A DNA stretch of 12,748 bases from Ktedonobacterales bacterium (GTDB lineage: Bacteria > Chloroflexota > Ktedonobacteria > Ktedonobacterales > JADMIN01), in contig JADMIN010000021.1 of assembly GCA_015478575.1 (NCBI GenBank), forward strand, positions 1-12,748, read 5' to 3'. Every line of letters begins with the position of its first letter. Positions within the stretch are counted from its first letter, which is position 1. Under the pieces are notes generated by a model. It was not told the DNA's origin. It was given only the letters and a program-made list of their open reading frames with translations, and searched no databases. Below, piece after piece: positions 1 to 8,346 of the stretch. A program made the position numbers and the translations under genes.

Positions 1-52
1 ACGACGAGGCGGGTATGCTGCATGCGAGGGCACATGGCCCAGCGGCACGCGC

Positions 53-72
53 GAGTGCGCCGCCGCGCACTC
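53..72 (+). other. GC-rich hairpin ahead of the PIG-L gene
   Basis: Perfect inverted repeat: GAGTGCGC (53-60) pairs with GCGCACTC (65-72) around a CGCC tetraloop, giving an 8-bp GC-rich stem. It ends 4 bases before the first copy of the duplicated Shine-Dalgarno element. No T-tract follows, so it is not a standard intrinsic terminator. It could end an upstream transcript or stabilise the 5' end of the PIG-L mRNA. The pairing is directly visible; the role is inferred. Confidence 0.5.
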
Positions 73-76
73 CATT

Positions 77-102
77 GGAGGAGGATGCTGGAGGAGGATG
101 CT
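77..102 (+). repeat. Two-copy 13-bp tandem repeat carrying a duplicated Shine-Dalgarno
   Basis: GGAGGAGGATGCT occurs twice head to tail with no mismatch (77-89 and 90-102). Each copy contains GGAGGAGG. The second copy lies 10 bases upstream of the ATG at 108 and is the plausible ribosome binding site; the first is a spare. Each copy also contains an ATG (85 and 98), but neither is in the frame of the deacetylase. Confidence 0.85.
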
Positions 103-107
103 CGCTT

Positions 108-839
108 ATGGCTGAAACCGCGGCGACCGAGACGCGCCCTCGCGTGATGGTCCTCTTCGCCCACCCTGACGACGCGGAGTTTCTCTGCGCTGGCACAGTC
201 GCGCGCCTGGCGCGGGATGGCTACCGTCTCCAGTACGTACTGGCAACCAGTGGCGACAAGGGCAGTGACGATCCCAACGCCACGCCAGAGCGACTAATCG
301 AGACGCGCCAGGCGGAGCAGCGCGCGGCGGCGCGAGTACTGGGCGTAGAAGAGGTGACATTTCTCGAGCACCGCGATGGCGAGGTAGAGGTCAATATCCC
401 CTTCCGCCGCGAATTGGCCCTCGTAATCCGCCAGGGCAGGCCGGATGTCGTCATGACCTTCGATCCCTGGCAGCGCTATCAGATTCACCCCGACCATCGC
501 GCAGTGGGCCAGACCGCGCTGGATGCGGTGGCCGCCGCGCGCGATCGCATGTATTATCCCGACCAGTTGGTGGGCGACCTCACCGAGCACCGTGTCCACA
601 ACGTCTACTTCTTCGCGACCGATCACCCCAACTTCTATGTGGATATCACGACCACCATCGAGACCAAGATCGAGGCGCTGCTGACGCATGTCAGCCAGAT
701 TCGTGGCCGCGAGATCAGCGACTTCATCCGGGCACGGGCGCGCCAGGCGGGCCTGGAGATCGGCGTCGAGTACGCGGAGGCCTTCCACTACCTGCCGATG
801 ATGCGCCCGCCCGATCTGCGCCGCCACCCGAACTGGTAA
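108..839 (+). CDS. PIG-L (LmbE-like) family zinc deacetylase
   Basis: Predicted metal-dependent N-deacetylase of 243 aa. Enzymes of this family remove acetyl groups from GlcNAc-containing conjugates (for example BshB and MshB in low-molecular-weight thiol synthesis) or from lipid-linked sugars. The zinc signature AHPDDAE is at residues 18-24 right after a beta strand (RVMVLF), and the second ligand motif HPDH is at 127-130. Length is typical of the family. I chose the ATG at 108 because GGAGGAGG sits 10 bases upstream and the Rossmann-like strand begins about 12 residues in; the open frame extends back to 15, but that part reads as low-complexity leader. No partner gene of bacillithiol or mycothiol synthesis is present, so the substrate is not assignable. 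purD follows 90 bases downstream on the same strand, so co-transcription is possible but a functional link is not evident. Confidence 0.9.
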   Translation: MAETAATETRPRVMVLFAHPDDAEFLCAGTVARLARDGYRLQYVLATSGDKGSDDPNATPERLIETRQAEQRAAARVLGVEEVTFLEHRDGEVEVNIPFRRELALVIRQGRPDVVMTFDPWQRYQIHPDHRAVGQTALDAVAAARDRMYYPDQLVGDLTEHRVHNVYFFATDHPNFYVDITTTIETKIEALLTHVSQIRGREISDFIRARARQAGLEIGVEYAEAFHYLPMMRPPDLRRHPNW

Positions 840-878
840 ACGGTGGCGGCGGGTGACCAAAGGCATGGCGTTTCGCGT

Positions 879-903
879 CGGCTTCCTACGACGGCTTCCT
901 ACG
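879..903 (+). repeat. Two-copy 13-bp-period direct repeat in the purD leader
   Basis: CGGCTTCCTACG occurs at 879-890 and again at 892-903, a period of 13 bases. It lies in the 90-bp gap between the PIG-L gene and purD, 26 bases before the purD start and just upstream of its purine-rich ribosome binding site. Unlike the repeat before the PIG-L gene it does not contain the Shine-Dalgarno. Confidence 0.8.
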
Positions 904-929
904 GCGAGGGAGACAGGGAGGGGCAGGGT

Positions 930-2222
930 ATGCGCGTCTTGGTGATTGGGTCAGGTGGGCGCGAGCATGCGCTCTGTTGGGCGGCGGCGCGCTCGCCCCA
1001 ACTAGGTGCGCTCTTTTGCGCACCAGGCAATGGGGGCACGGCGGCACTCGCGGAGAACATCCCGCTTGACCCGATGAACTTCACCGCTTGCGCGGCATGG
1101 GCCGAGCGCCAGGCGATTGACCTCACCCTCATCGGCCCAGACGATCCCCTCGGCGGGGGCATCGCAGACATCTTTGCCGCGCGTGGGCTGCGCGTTTTCG
1201 GGCCAAGCGCCGCTGCCGCGCGTATCGAGAGCAGCAAGGCGTGGGCGAAGCACCTCATGCGTGCCGCGGGCATCCCCACCGCCCACGCACGCTCGTTCGA
1301 CGACCGCGCCGCCGCCGAGGAATATCTGCGCAACTATGAAGCGCGCGGGGGGGCCTACCCTGTCGTCATCAAGGCGGATGGGCTGGCCGCAGGCAAGGGT
1401 GTCGTCCTCGCGCGGGATGGCGCCGCCGCGCGCGCCGCGCTCGATCATCTGCTGGTGGCGGGCGGGCTAGGCGCGGCGGGCCGCACGGTCCTGATCGAAG
1501 CGTATCTAGAAGGGCCAGAACTCTCGCTCTTCGCCTTGGTGGATGGTGCGCGGATGGTGCCGCTCACGCCCGCCTGTGACTACAAGCGTGCCGAAGATGG
1601 CGACGCCGGCCCGAACACCGGCGGGATGGGCGCCTACTCGCCGCCGAGCTTCGCCACGCCAGCGCTGCTGGCCGAGATCGAGGCGCGCATCCTGCGCCCG
1701 ACGGTCGCCGCGCTCACGGCGGCGGGCACCCCCTTTCGCGGGCTACTCTATGCCGGGCTGATGCTCACGCGCGAGGGACCGAAGGCGTTGGAGTTCAACG
1801 CGCGCTTCGGCGATCCCGAGACGCAGGTCGTGCTGCCGCGGCTCGAGAGTGACGTGCTAGCGCTCTGCGCCGCCGCCGCTGATGGCCAGCTGGATCGCGT
1901 GCCCATGCCGGCCTGGTCGGCGAAGGCCACGTGCGGAGTGGTGGTGGCCTCAGCGGGCTATCCTGGCCCCTCTGCCAGCGGACTGCCCATCACAGGACTG
2001 GAGACACTCGATTCGGATATCTTGGTCTTCCACGCGGGCACGCGCCGCGTGGCCGATGGGCAGCTCGTTACCTCCGGCGGGCGGGTCTTGACGCTGGTGG
2101 CATATGGGGAGACGGTCGCGGCGGCCCGCGCCCACGTCTATGCCAACATCGAGCGTGTCCGCTTCGCGGGAGCACGCTGGCGGAGGGATATCGCCGCCCG
2201 TGAGCAGCCTGTGGGCCAGTAA
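930..2222 (+). CDS. purD: Phosphoribosylamine--glycine ligase (GARS)
   Basis: GAR synthetase, 430 aa: joins 5-phosphoribosylamine and glycine using ATP in the second step of de novo purine synthesis, in the cytoplasm. The N-terminal signature GSGGREHAL is at residues 7-15. The ATP-grasp domain covers roughly 100-320, with KADGLAAGKGV at 148-158, DYKRAEDGDAGPNTGGMGAYSP at 217-238, and the Mg-binding LEFNARFGDPETQ at 287-299. The C-terminal barrel-like domain ends with the typical region at 385-420. Length matches the family. I chose the ATG at 930 because GGGAGGGG (916-923) is 6 bases upstream and the protein then begins MRVLVIGSGG as in other PurD proteins; the open frame back to 843 is leader. 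Residues 68-78 read IGPDDPLGGGI where many homologues have GPE.PLV.G; this looks like ordinary variation. No other pur genes are in the window. Confidence 0.97.
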   Translation: MRVLVIGSGGREHALCWAAARSPQLGALFCAPGNGGTAALAENIPLDPMNFTACAAWAERQAIDLTLIGPDDPLGGGIADIFAARGLRVFGPSAAAARIESSKAWAKHLMRAAGIPTAHARSFDDRAAAEEYLRNYEARGGAYPVVIKADGLAAGKGVVLARDGAAARAALDHLLVAGGLGAAGRTVLIEAYLEGPELSLFALVDGARMVPLTPACDYKRAEDGDAGPNTGGMGAYSPPSFATPALLAEIEARILRPTVAALTAAGTPFRGLLYAGLMLTREGPKALEFNARFGDPETQVVLPRLESDVLALCAAAADGQLDRVPMPAWSAKATCGVVVASAGYPGPSASGLPITGLETLDSDILVFHAGTRRVADGQLVTSGGRVLTLVAYGETVAAARAHVYANIERVRFAGARWRRDIAAREQPVGQ

Positions 2223-2345
2223 CCATCCAGGGGATCTTCTCTGGCCTGGCATATTCCGGCCTGTGCCCCATCCATCGCCTCCCCATCCGGCCAGGAGAGA
2301 CTCCCCGTATCCTGCCCAAACCGCCAGTACACGGGAGGCCCGCGC

Positions 2346-2390
2346 ATGCCGCATAATGCATGGGGCGGCAGTGAGCCAGGCAGAGCGTGA
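2346..2390 (+). CDS. Possible 14-codon leader ORF coupled to the ABC exporter
   Basis: ATG at 2346 is preceded by GGGAGG (2333-2338) with a 7-base spacer, the best ribosome binding site in this leader. The frame encodes MPHNAWGGSEPGRA and stops at TGA 2388-2390. One base later the ABC exporter ATG (2392) begins, giving TGAAATG. That arrangement suits termination-reinitiation, which would explain why the exporter start has only a weak Shine-Dalgarno of its own. The peptide has no obvious attenuation codons (no runs of one amino acid). It may be fortuitous. Confidence 0.3.
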   Translation: MPHNAWGGSEPGRA

Positions 2391-2391
2391 A

Positions 2392-4398
2392 ATGGTGGTG
2401 GGCATGGGCGGAGAGACGAACGAGACGGCGACGGAGCGGTCATCAGCGGGGCATCCAGTGGGAGCACTCTGGCGGTGGCTGGCTGACCTTGGCGGGCGCG
2501 GGGCGAGGCGAGGCCGCACGCCACCAAAGGCGGAGAGCGGCGGCGGGCGCAAAGGGAAGCCCTTCGGCGATAACGACGAGGAAGGCCTGAGCTTCCGCAT
2601 GGTCGTCACCGCGTTCACCAGCCTGCCACGGGTGATCCGCCTGGTTTGGGAGATCCACCCGACGCTCACACTGCTGCTGGCGGTGCTCTACATCGCGCAG
2701 GGCTTCGTGCCCGCGCTGACCGCCTATGTGGCCAAGCTGCTCTTCGACGACGTGCTCTACGCCATCCGCATTCATGGGCAGCGCGGCGCGATGGGGCTGG
2801 TGATCTGGCTGGTAGTGGCGCAGTTCGCCGTCCAGGCACTCTCCAGTCTGCTCACCACCCTCTCCAACATCGCGCAGCAACTGCTGCAAGAGCGCACCTC
2901 GTACGCCGTCCAGCTCCAGGTGATGGAGAAGGCCAACACGCTCGATCTGGCCTTCTTTGAAGACGCCCGCTTCTATGACTCGCTCCAGCAGGCGCAGCGC
3001 GAGGCGGCCACGCGCCCCATCGGGATGATCTCACAAACCTTCGGGCTGGGGCGCACGCTAGTGACGCTCTTCTCCGCCATTTTCGTGCTGATCCATCTGG
3101 CATGGTGGCTGGCGATTCTGGCGCTGCTCGCGCCCATCCCCGCCTTCGTCGCCAGCATGCGCTATGGCTGGTGGGGCTATCAGGTGATGCGGCGGCAATC
3201 GCCGCTGCGCCGCGAGATGAGCTACTATAATACGCTGCTCACCACCGACACATTCAACAAAGAGGTCAAGCTCTTCACGTTGGGCGATTTCTTCATTCGG
3301 CTGTATCGCACGCTGGCCGAGCGCTTCTACCATGAGGCGCGGGCACTCATTGTGCCGCGCTACCTCGCCGCCTTCGCCTGGGGGCTGGGCAGCCTCGTCT
3401 TGAACGGCGTGGTCTATCTCTATGTCGCGGTAGCGGCGGTGGCCGGGCGCATCAGTTTCGGTGATCTCACGCTCTACACCCAGATGGCGCTCTCGTTGGG
3501 CACGAGCTTCCAGGGGCTGCTCAGCGGCATCTCCTCGACATATGAGAACAACCTCTTCGTCAACACGCTCTTCGAGTTCCTCGAGTATGAGCCGCGTATC
3601 GTCAGCCCCCCGGATGGGCGCCAGTTGGAGCCGAGTGCGGGGCTGGCGGTAGAGTTCCGCCAGGTGAGCTTCAGCTATCCGGGGCGCGGCGAGAAGGGGC
3701 AGGCGCTGCGCGATGTGAGCTTTCGCATCGAAGCCGGAGATACGGTGGCGCTGGTGGGGCGCAATGGCGCGGGCAAGACGACAATCGTCAAGCTCTTGAC
3801 CCGTCTCTACGACGCGGACGCGGGGCAGATTCTCATCAACGGCTACGACATTCGCGAGTATGACCTGGCCTCGCTGCGCGCGGGCATCGGCGTGATCTTC
3901 CAAGACTACGTGACCTATTATCTCTCGGCGGGGCGCAACATCGGCGTGGGGCGTATCGCGGCGGTGGAGGACACCGCTGGCATCCGGGCCGCCGCGGCCA
4001 AGAGTGGGGCGGACGCGGTGATCGGCCAACTGCCGGAGGGCTATGAGAGCATGCTGGGCAAGTGGTTCGACCAGGGGCAGCAACTCTCCGGTGGTGAGTG
4101 GCAGAAGATCGCGCTGGCCCGTGCCTTTATGCGCGACGCGCCGCTCTTGATTCTGGATGAGCCGACCAGCTCGCTGGATCCACAGGCGGAGTATGAGGTC
4201 TTCGCGCGTTTCCGCGAGCTGACGGCGGGTAAATCGGCCATCTTTATCTCACACCGCTTCAGCACAGTGCGGCTGGCCAACCGCATCCTCGTGTTGGAGG
4301 ATGGCGGCATCCTCGAAGAGGGCACGCACGCGGAGTTGCTGGCCTTGGGGGGGCGCTACGCGGAACTCTTCACGCTGCAAGCCGAGGCGTATCGGTAG
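2392..4398 (+). CDS. ABC exporter, fused permease and ATPase (NisT-like half transporter)
   Basis: Inner-membrane half transporter of about 668 aa, expected to act as a dimer. The N-terminal ~70 residues are charged and low in complexity. Hydrophobic segments lie at about 90-110, 134-156, 223-254 (probably two) and 324-351. The ATPase domain has Walker A GRNGAGKTT (about 456-464), Q-loop FQDY (Q504), signature LSGGEWQ (565-571), Walker B LLILDE (585-590) and switch H621 in ISHRF. The coupling region FFEDARFYDSLQ and the LSGGEWQKIALARAF form resemble NisT/SpaT-type lanthipeptide exporters, but no precursor peptide or modification gene is nearby, so the substrate is unknown. Start is uncertain: in-frame alternatives are ATG 2356, GTG 2371 and ATG 2404. 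I favour 2392 because of its position directly after the TGA of the leader ORF. The 169-bp leader also holds CCCCATCC twice (2266 and 2281). Confidence 0.9.
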   Translation: MVVGMGGETNETATERSSAGHPVGALWRWLADLGGRGARRGRTPPKAESGGGRKGKPFGDNDEEGLSFRMVVTAFTSLPRVIRLVWEIHPTLTLLLAVLYIAQGFVPALTAYVAKLLFDDVLYAIRIHGQRGAMGLVIWLVVAQFAVQALSSLLTTLSNIAQQLLQERTSYAVQLQVMEKANTLDLAFFEDARFYDSLQQAQREAATRPIGMISQTFGLGRTLVTLFSAIFVLIHLAWWLAILALLAPIPAFVASMRYGWWGYQVMRRQSPLRREMSYYNTLLTTDTFNKEVKLFTLGDFFIRLYRTLAERFYHEARALIVPRYLAAFAWGLGSLVLNGVVYLYVAVAAVAGRISFGDLTLYTQMALSLGTSFQGLLSGISSTYENNLFVNTLFEFLEYEPRIVSPPDGRQLEPSAGLAVEFRQVSFSYPGRGEKGQALRDVSFRIEAGDTVALVGRNGAGKTTIVKLLTRLYDADAGQILINGYDIREYDLASLRAGIGVIFQDYVTYYLSAGRNIGVGRIAAVEDTAGIRAAAAKSGADAVIGQLPEGYESMLGKWFDQGQQLSGGEWQKIALARAFMRDAPLLILDEPTSSLDPQAEYEVFARFRELTAGKSAIFISHRFSTVRLANRILVLEDGGILEEGTHAELLALGGRYAELFTLQAEAYR

Positions 4399-4462
4399 GC
4401 GCGCCGCCGCTGCCGCTCGCCGCCGCTGCTCCTCGCCTCTCCGGCGCGCGGGGCCAGCAACG

Positions 4463-4494
4463 CCGCTTCCCTCGCCAGTGGAGCGGGGGAAAGG
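4463..4494. terminator. Strong hairpin between convergent genes (terminator or REP-like)
   Basis: On the plus strand CTTCCCTCGC (4466-4475) can pair with GCGGGGGAAAG (4483-4493) around CAGTGGA: ten pairs, including one G-T and with a single bulged A. It sits between the stop codons of the plus-strand ABC exporter and minus-strand dnaE and begins about 8 bases past the dnaE stop, so it could end transcripts from both sides. There is no T-run on either side, so intrinsic termination is not assured. A related sequence occurs at 8411-8442. The rest of the 104-bp gap is GC-rich with no gene. Confidence 0.45.
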
Positions 4495-4502
4495 ATATGC
4501 GA

Positions 4503-7500
4503 TCAGACCGCCAGCACGGGACTCATCGGCACGCCGTCAACCGAGTTTGGCCCCAATACCTTTTCGAGTTGCCGCGTTAACTCCGGGCAGAAGCGCACTC
4601 CCAGCCGACCAGGGACCGTGGCCAGGCGCGCTTCCCAGCGACCGTTGCGTACGACGAACTCGTAGCGATCGTCACCAGGGAAATCACGTAGGATGGTGAT
4701 GACGTCATGCAGTTGCGCGCGGTCCAACACGCTGTTCTTGCCGCGCCGCAGATGGATGCGCACCAGATAGTCGCGGCGGGTGGCCTCTTCCTCGCTCACG
4801 AGAAACGCCTCGGCCTCGTCACAGACGAGCTGCGGCTCATCATCGCGCAGCTTGACCGTGCCCGTCACGAGCACCACCGCCTCCTCGCGCCAGACCTCTT
4901 GTGTCGTGGCATAGGCCCTGGGGAAGACCACCACCTCGATCGTGCCGTGCAAGTCTTCGAGTTGCACCGCCAGCATCGCGTCGCCACGCTTGGTCATGAT
5001 GCGCCGGATGGCGGTCACACGCCCGCCCAGGGTCACGCGCTGCCCCGCCCATTCTTCGTTCAGGAAGGCGGTAAAGCCGGTCACACGCTTCTTCAGCAAT
5101 GGGGCGATGTGTGCGAGTGGGTGCGCGGAGAGATACAGATTGAGCAGGTCCTTCTCCCACGCCAGCAGTTGCTGTTGTGGATAGTCAGGGGCTTCCACTG
5201 GCATGAAGTCATCTGTGGCGCTCTCGCTCAGGCCACCGAAAAGGCTATTCTGTCCGACCTCGCGCATCCTACGCCGCTGTTGGCCGAGGCTGAGTGCGCG
5301 GTCGAGTGAGGCGATAAGACGGCTACGCCACCTCTGGGGGCTGATGCCATCCGGGCGGCTCACGGAATCGAGCGCGCCAGCCTTCACCAGACACTCGACG
5401 GCGCCGCGCGTGAGGTTCTTGCTGTCGGTGCGCGCGAAGACGTCGGCCAACGAGTGGAATGGGCCGCCGGAGCGCCGCGCCTCGATCAGCTCCTCGATAG
5501 GCCGGCTGCCCACGTTCTTGATGGCGAGCAGGCCGAAACGCACGCCCCAGCGCGATTGGCCCGTCGCTGGGTCATCCCCCAGATGCTCGACGGTGAAGTC
5601 GCCTTCACTCTGGTTGATATCCGGTGGCAGCACCTCGATGCCCATGCGTCGGCACTCATCCACCGCGGCGATAACCTTCTTGGCGTCGCTAGCCTCGGTC
5701 GTGAGCGTGGCCGCCATAAACTCCGCCGTGTAGTTCGCCTTCAGATACGCGGTCTGGTAGGCCACCCAGGCGTAAGCACAGGCGTGGGCCTTGTTGAAGC
5801 CGTAGCCAGCGAACGGCTCAATAAAGGTGAAGATTTCCTCGGCGATGTTCGCGTCAATGCCGTTCTTGACACAGCCCATGACGAACTTGTCGCGATACTT
5901 GACCAACTCCTCACGAATCTTCTTTGACATCGCCTTGCGGAACTTATCCACGTCGCCCCAGGAGAACCCGGCGAGCTGGACCGCGATGAGGAGCACCTGA
6001 TCCTGGTAGACGATGACGCCATAGGACTCACGCAGCAGCGATTCGAGCAGCGGATGCAGATAGCGAATCTCGACTTCGCCATGCTTGGCCTTGATGAACT
6101 GGGGAATGGAGTCCATCGGGCCGGGGCGGTAGAGCGCGACCATCGCGGTGATGTCTTCCAGACAGGTGGGCTTGAGCTCCTTGACGTACGAGCGCATCGC
6201 GCCGGACTCCAGTTGGAAGACGCCGGTCGTCTCGCCCTCACCCAGCAGCGCGTAGGTCTTCGCGTCATCGGGCGGGAGGCGGTCAAGGTCAATCTCGATA
6301 TCGCGTGTCTGCTTGATGAACCGCTGGCAATTCATCAGGATGGTCAGGTTCGAGAGGCCGAGGAAGTCGAACTTGAGCAGCCCCAACTCTTCGAGGTGTG
6401 CCTGCTCGTACTGCGAGACTAGCCACGGATTCGGGTCTTTATAGTCGCGCAACTGCAGCGGCACCACGGTCTCCAGCGGCGCGCGCGAGACGATGACGCC
6501 CGCCGCGTGAATGCCGGTGCTGCGGACCGTGCCCTCTAGGTCACGCGCCATGTCCATCAACTGGCGGATCGGTGCGCTCTGCTCATAGAGCTGCTTCAGC
6601 TCTTTCACACCCTCCAGCGAGCCGGCGATGGTCACCTTCGGTCCTGTGGGGATGAGGCGCGCCACGCGGTCGGCCTCGGACTGCAAGCCCATGACGCGGC
6701 CAACATCGCGCACCGCCGCCTTGGCCGCCATCGTATTGAAGGTGACGATCTGCGCCACCCGGTCCCAGCCATACTTATCAGCGACGTAGCGGATCACTTC
6801 TTCACGCCGGTCGTCGGGGAAATCCATGTCAATATCGGGCATGCTCATGCGCTCAGGGTTGAGGAACCGCTCGAAGAGCAAGGCATAGCGCAGCGGGTCA
6901 ACGTTAGTGATACCAAGCACGTAGGCGACGAGGCTGCCCGCCGCCGAGCCGCGCGCCACGCAACGCATGCCATGGCGGCGCGCGTAATGGGTATAATCCC
7001 AAACGATGAGGAAATACGAGACGAAGCCCTTGGAGCGAATGACCTCAAACTCGTAATCGAGCTTGCGCTGGACCGCCTCGCTCATCTCGCCGTAACGTTC
7101 TTTGACGCCTTCCAGGCAGAGATGATAGAGATAGGCGTTCTGATCCGTGAACTCTGGGGGAATGGTATAGAGCGGCAGCAGGTCCTGGCCGAACACGATC
7201 TCGACCTCGCACTGCTCGGCCACACGCATCGTATTGGCCAGCGCGTCCGGCAGCTCAGGGAAGAGCCGCGCCATCTCCTCGGGCGTCTTGAGATAGTAGT
7301 GCTGGCTATCGAACTTCATGCGCTTTGGCTCGTCGAGCGTCTTGCCGGTCTGCACGCAGAGCAAGACATCCTGCGCGGTGGCGTCAGCGGCGGCCACGTA
7401 GTGCAGGTCATTGGTGGCCAAGAGCGGCGCTCCGATCTCGCGGCTGAGGTCATAGAGCAGCGGATTGAGCGTGTTTTGGGGCGATGCGGGCGCTTGGTGG

Positions 7501-8021
7501 TCCTGGACCTCGATATAGAAGTTCTCTGGGCCAAAGACATCCTGATACCAGCGGGCGGCGGTGCGGGCGCCGTTGAGGTCGCCTTTGAGCAGCAGTTCGG
7601 GAATCTCGCCGGAGAGGCAGCCGGAGGTGACGATCAGCCCTTCGGCGTGCTCGCGCAAGACCTTCTTATCCACACGCGGGCGGTAGTGATAGCCGCGGGT
7701 ATGTGCGATGGAGGTGAGCTTGAGCAGATTGGCATAGCCGGTCCGATTCTTGGCCAGCAGCAGCAGATGACTGTATTCATAGCGGCCTGTCTTCTCTTCG
7801 AGCGAAGGCGCAAGGTAGCCCTCCACGCCGAGGATGGGCTTGATGCTCGCGGCCTTGCACGCTTTGTAGAACGCGAGCGAGCCGTACATGCCGCCGTGGT
7901 CGGTGAGCGCGAGCGCGCCCATGCCGCCGGCCTTGGTCGCCTCGATCAGCCGCCGAATGCGCGATTGCCCGTCCAGCAGGCTGTATTCGGAATGCACATG
8001 CAGATGGGTGAAATCGGCCAC
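4503..8021 (-). CDS. dnaE: DNA polymerase III subunit alpha (DnaE1)
   Basis: Catalytic subunit of the replicative polymerase, 1172 aa, full length for DnaE1. The PHP domain (about 5-210) begins HLHVHSEYSLLDG (6-18) and keeps the putative metal ligands H8, H10, D41-H42, E67 and D205-L-H207, so unlike the degenerate E. coli domain it may still bind metal. The polymerase core (about 290-830) has GSAAGSLVAYVLG (358-370), catalytic D396 and D398 in PDIDMDF, and the third aspartate D552 in KFDFLGLSNLT. A helix-hairpin-helix-like region lies at about 830-890 and an OB fold at about 995-1080 (VTLGGRVTAIRRI onward). The start is GTG (complement of 8019-8021) with GGAGAAGG 7 bases upstream (complement of 8029-8036), and the protein then matches the family's usual N-terminus. 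No intein interrupts it. It is convergent with the ABC exporter and divergent from the gene at 8677. Confidence 0.98.
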   Translation of the reverse strand: MADFTHLHVHSEYSLLDGQSRIRRLIEATKAGGMGALALTDHGGMYGSLAFYKACKAASIKPILGVEGYLAPSLEEKTGRYEYSHLLLLAKNRTGYANLLKLTSIAHTRGYHYRPRVDKKVLREHAEGLIVTSGCLSGEIPELLLKGDLNGARTAARWYQDVFGPENFYIEVQDHQAPASPQNTLNPLLYDLSREIGAPLLATNDLHYVAAADATAQDVLLCVQTGKTLDEPKRMKFDSQHYYLKTPEEMARLFPELPDALANTMRVAEQCEVEIVFGQDLLPLYTIPPEFTDQNAYLYHLCLEGVKERYGEMSEAVQRKLDYEFEVIRSKGFVSYFLIVWDYTHYARRHGMRCVARGSAAGSLVAYVLGITNVDPLRYALLFERFLNPERMSMPDIDMDFPDDRREEVIRYVADKYGWDRVAQIVTFNTMAAKAAVRDVGRVMGLQSEADRVARLIPTGPKVTIAGSLEGVKELKQLYEQSAPIRQLMDMARDLEGTVRSTGIHAAGVIVSRAPLETVVPLQLRDYKDPNPWLVSQYEQAHLEELGLLKFDFLGLSNLTILMNCQRFIKQTRDIEIDLDRLPPDDAKTYALLGEGETTGVFQLESGAMRSYVKELKPTCLEDITAMVALYRPGPMDSIPQFIKAKHGEVEIRYLHPLLESLLRESYGVIVYQDQVLLIAVQLAGFSWGDVDKFRKAMSKKIREELVKYRDKFVMGCVKNGIDANIAEEIFTFIEPFAGYGFNKAHACAYAWVAYQTAYLKANYTAEFMAATLTTEASDAKKVIAAVDECRRMGIEVLPPDINQSEGDFTVEHLGDDPATGQSRWGVRFGLLAIKNVGSRPIEELIEARRSGGPFHSLADVFARTDSKNLTRGAVECLVKAGALDSVSRPDGISPQRWRSRLIASLDRALSLGQQRRRMREVGQNSLFGGLSESATDDFMPVEAPDYPQQQLLAWEKDLLNLYLSAHPLAHIAPLLKKRVTGFTAFLNEEWAGQRVTLGGRVTAIRRIMTKRGDAMLAVQLEDLHGTIEVVVFPRAYATTQEVWREEAVVLVTGTVKLRDDEPQLVCDEAEAFLVSEEEATRRDYLVRIHLRRGKNSVLDRAQLHDVITILRDFPGDDRYEFVVRNGRWEARLATVPGRLGVRFCPELTRQLEKVLGPNSVDGVPMSPVLAV

Positions 8022-8086
8022 GATCCTACCTTCTCCGGGGAATCAGCGTGCCCCCGACCGTGTGCCCAGCCGCTCTCCTCGAACGT

Positions 8087-8092
8087 ATTTTA
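8087..8092 (-). promoter_or_regulatory. Possible -10 element for dnaE
   Basis: TAAAAT on the minus strand matches the sigma-70 -10 consensus in 5 of 6 positions and lies 65 bases upstream of the dnaE GTG. I see no -35 hexamer at 16-18 bases spacing and no TGn extension, so this is only a candidate. Confidence 0.25.
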
Positions 8093-8187
8093 GACGATTC
8101 ACGGCGGCCTACGCGCCTCTCTGGGAGCGCCCGATCAAACGGCCAGCGGAAGGGACTGTAGCATACTGGGCGGCGGCGTGCCACGAG

Positions 8188-8201
8188 GGTAGGACCCTAC
8201 C
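8188..8201. repeat. Short perfect inverted repeat GGTAGG-AC-CCTACC
   Basis: GGTAGG (8188-8193) and CCTACC (8196-8201) flank AC. The same hexamer recurs at 8025-8030, 8350-8355 and 8379-8384. It lies in the 655-bp gap between dnaE and the gene at 8677, where I find no coding region between 8040 and 8346. It could be a protein-binding site; nothing in the sequence says for which regulator. Confidence 0.4.
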
Positions 8202-8346
8202 GCATGGAGGGTTTCGCGCGCTCCTAGGCAGGAGGAGGTGCAGGGCGCTCGCGAACAGGCGTGTTCCGACTTCCCGGCTCCAGGGTTTCTCTTTCTGGGT
8301 CGCGCATCATGGTGGACCAGTACTTCCGTCTAGCCCGGCTGGGTGA

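Noticed and set aside
3058..4083. Minus-strand 341-codon frame opposite the ABC exporter, and the 373-codon plus-strand frame opposite dnaE (6972-8093).
   Set aside because: Both are mirror frames of strongly recognised genes with all motifs on the other strand.
2392..4398. Lanthipeptide or bacteriocin cluster based on the NisT-like exporter.
   Set aside because: No precursor peptide, modification enzyme or immunity gene is seen; the neighbours are purD and dnaE.
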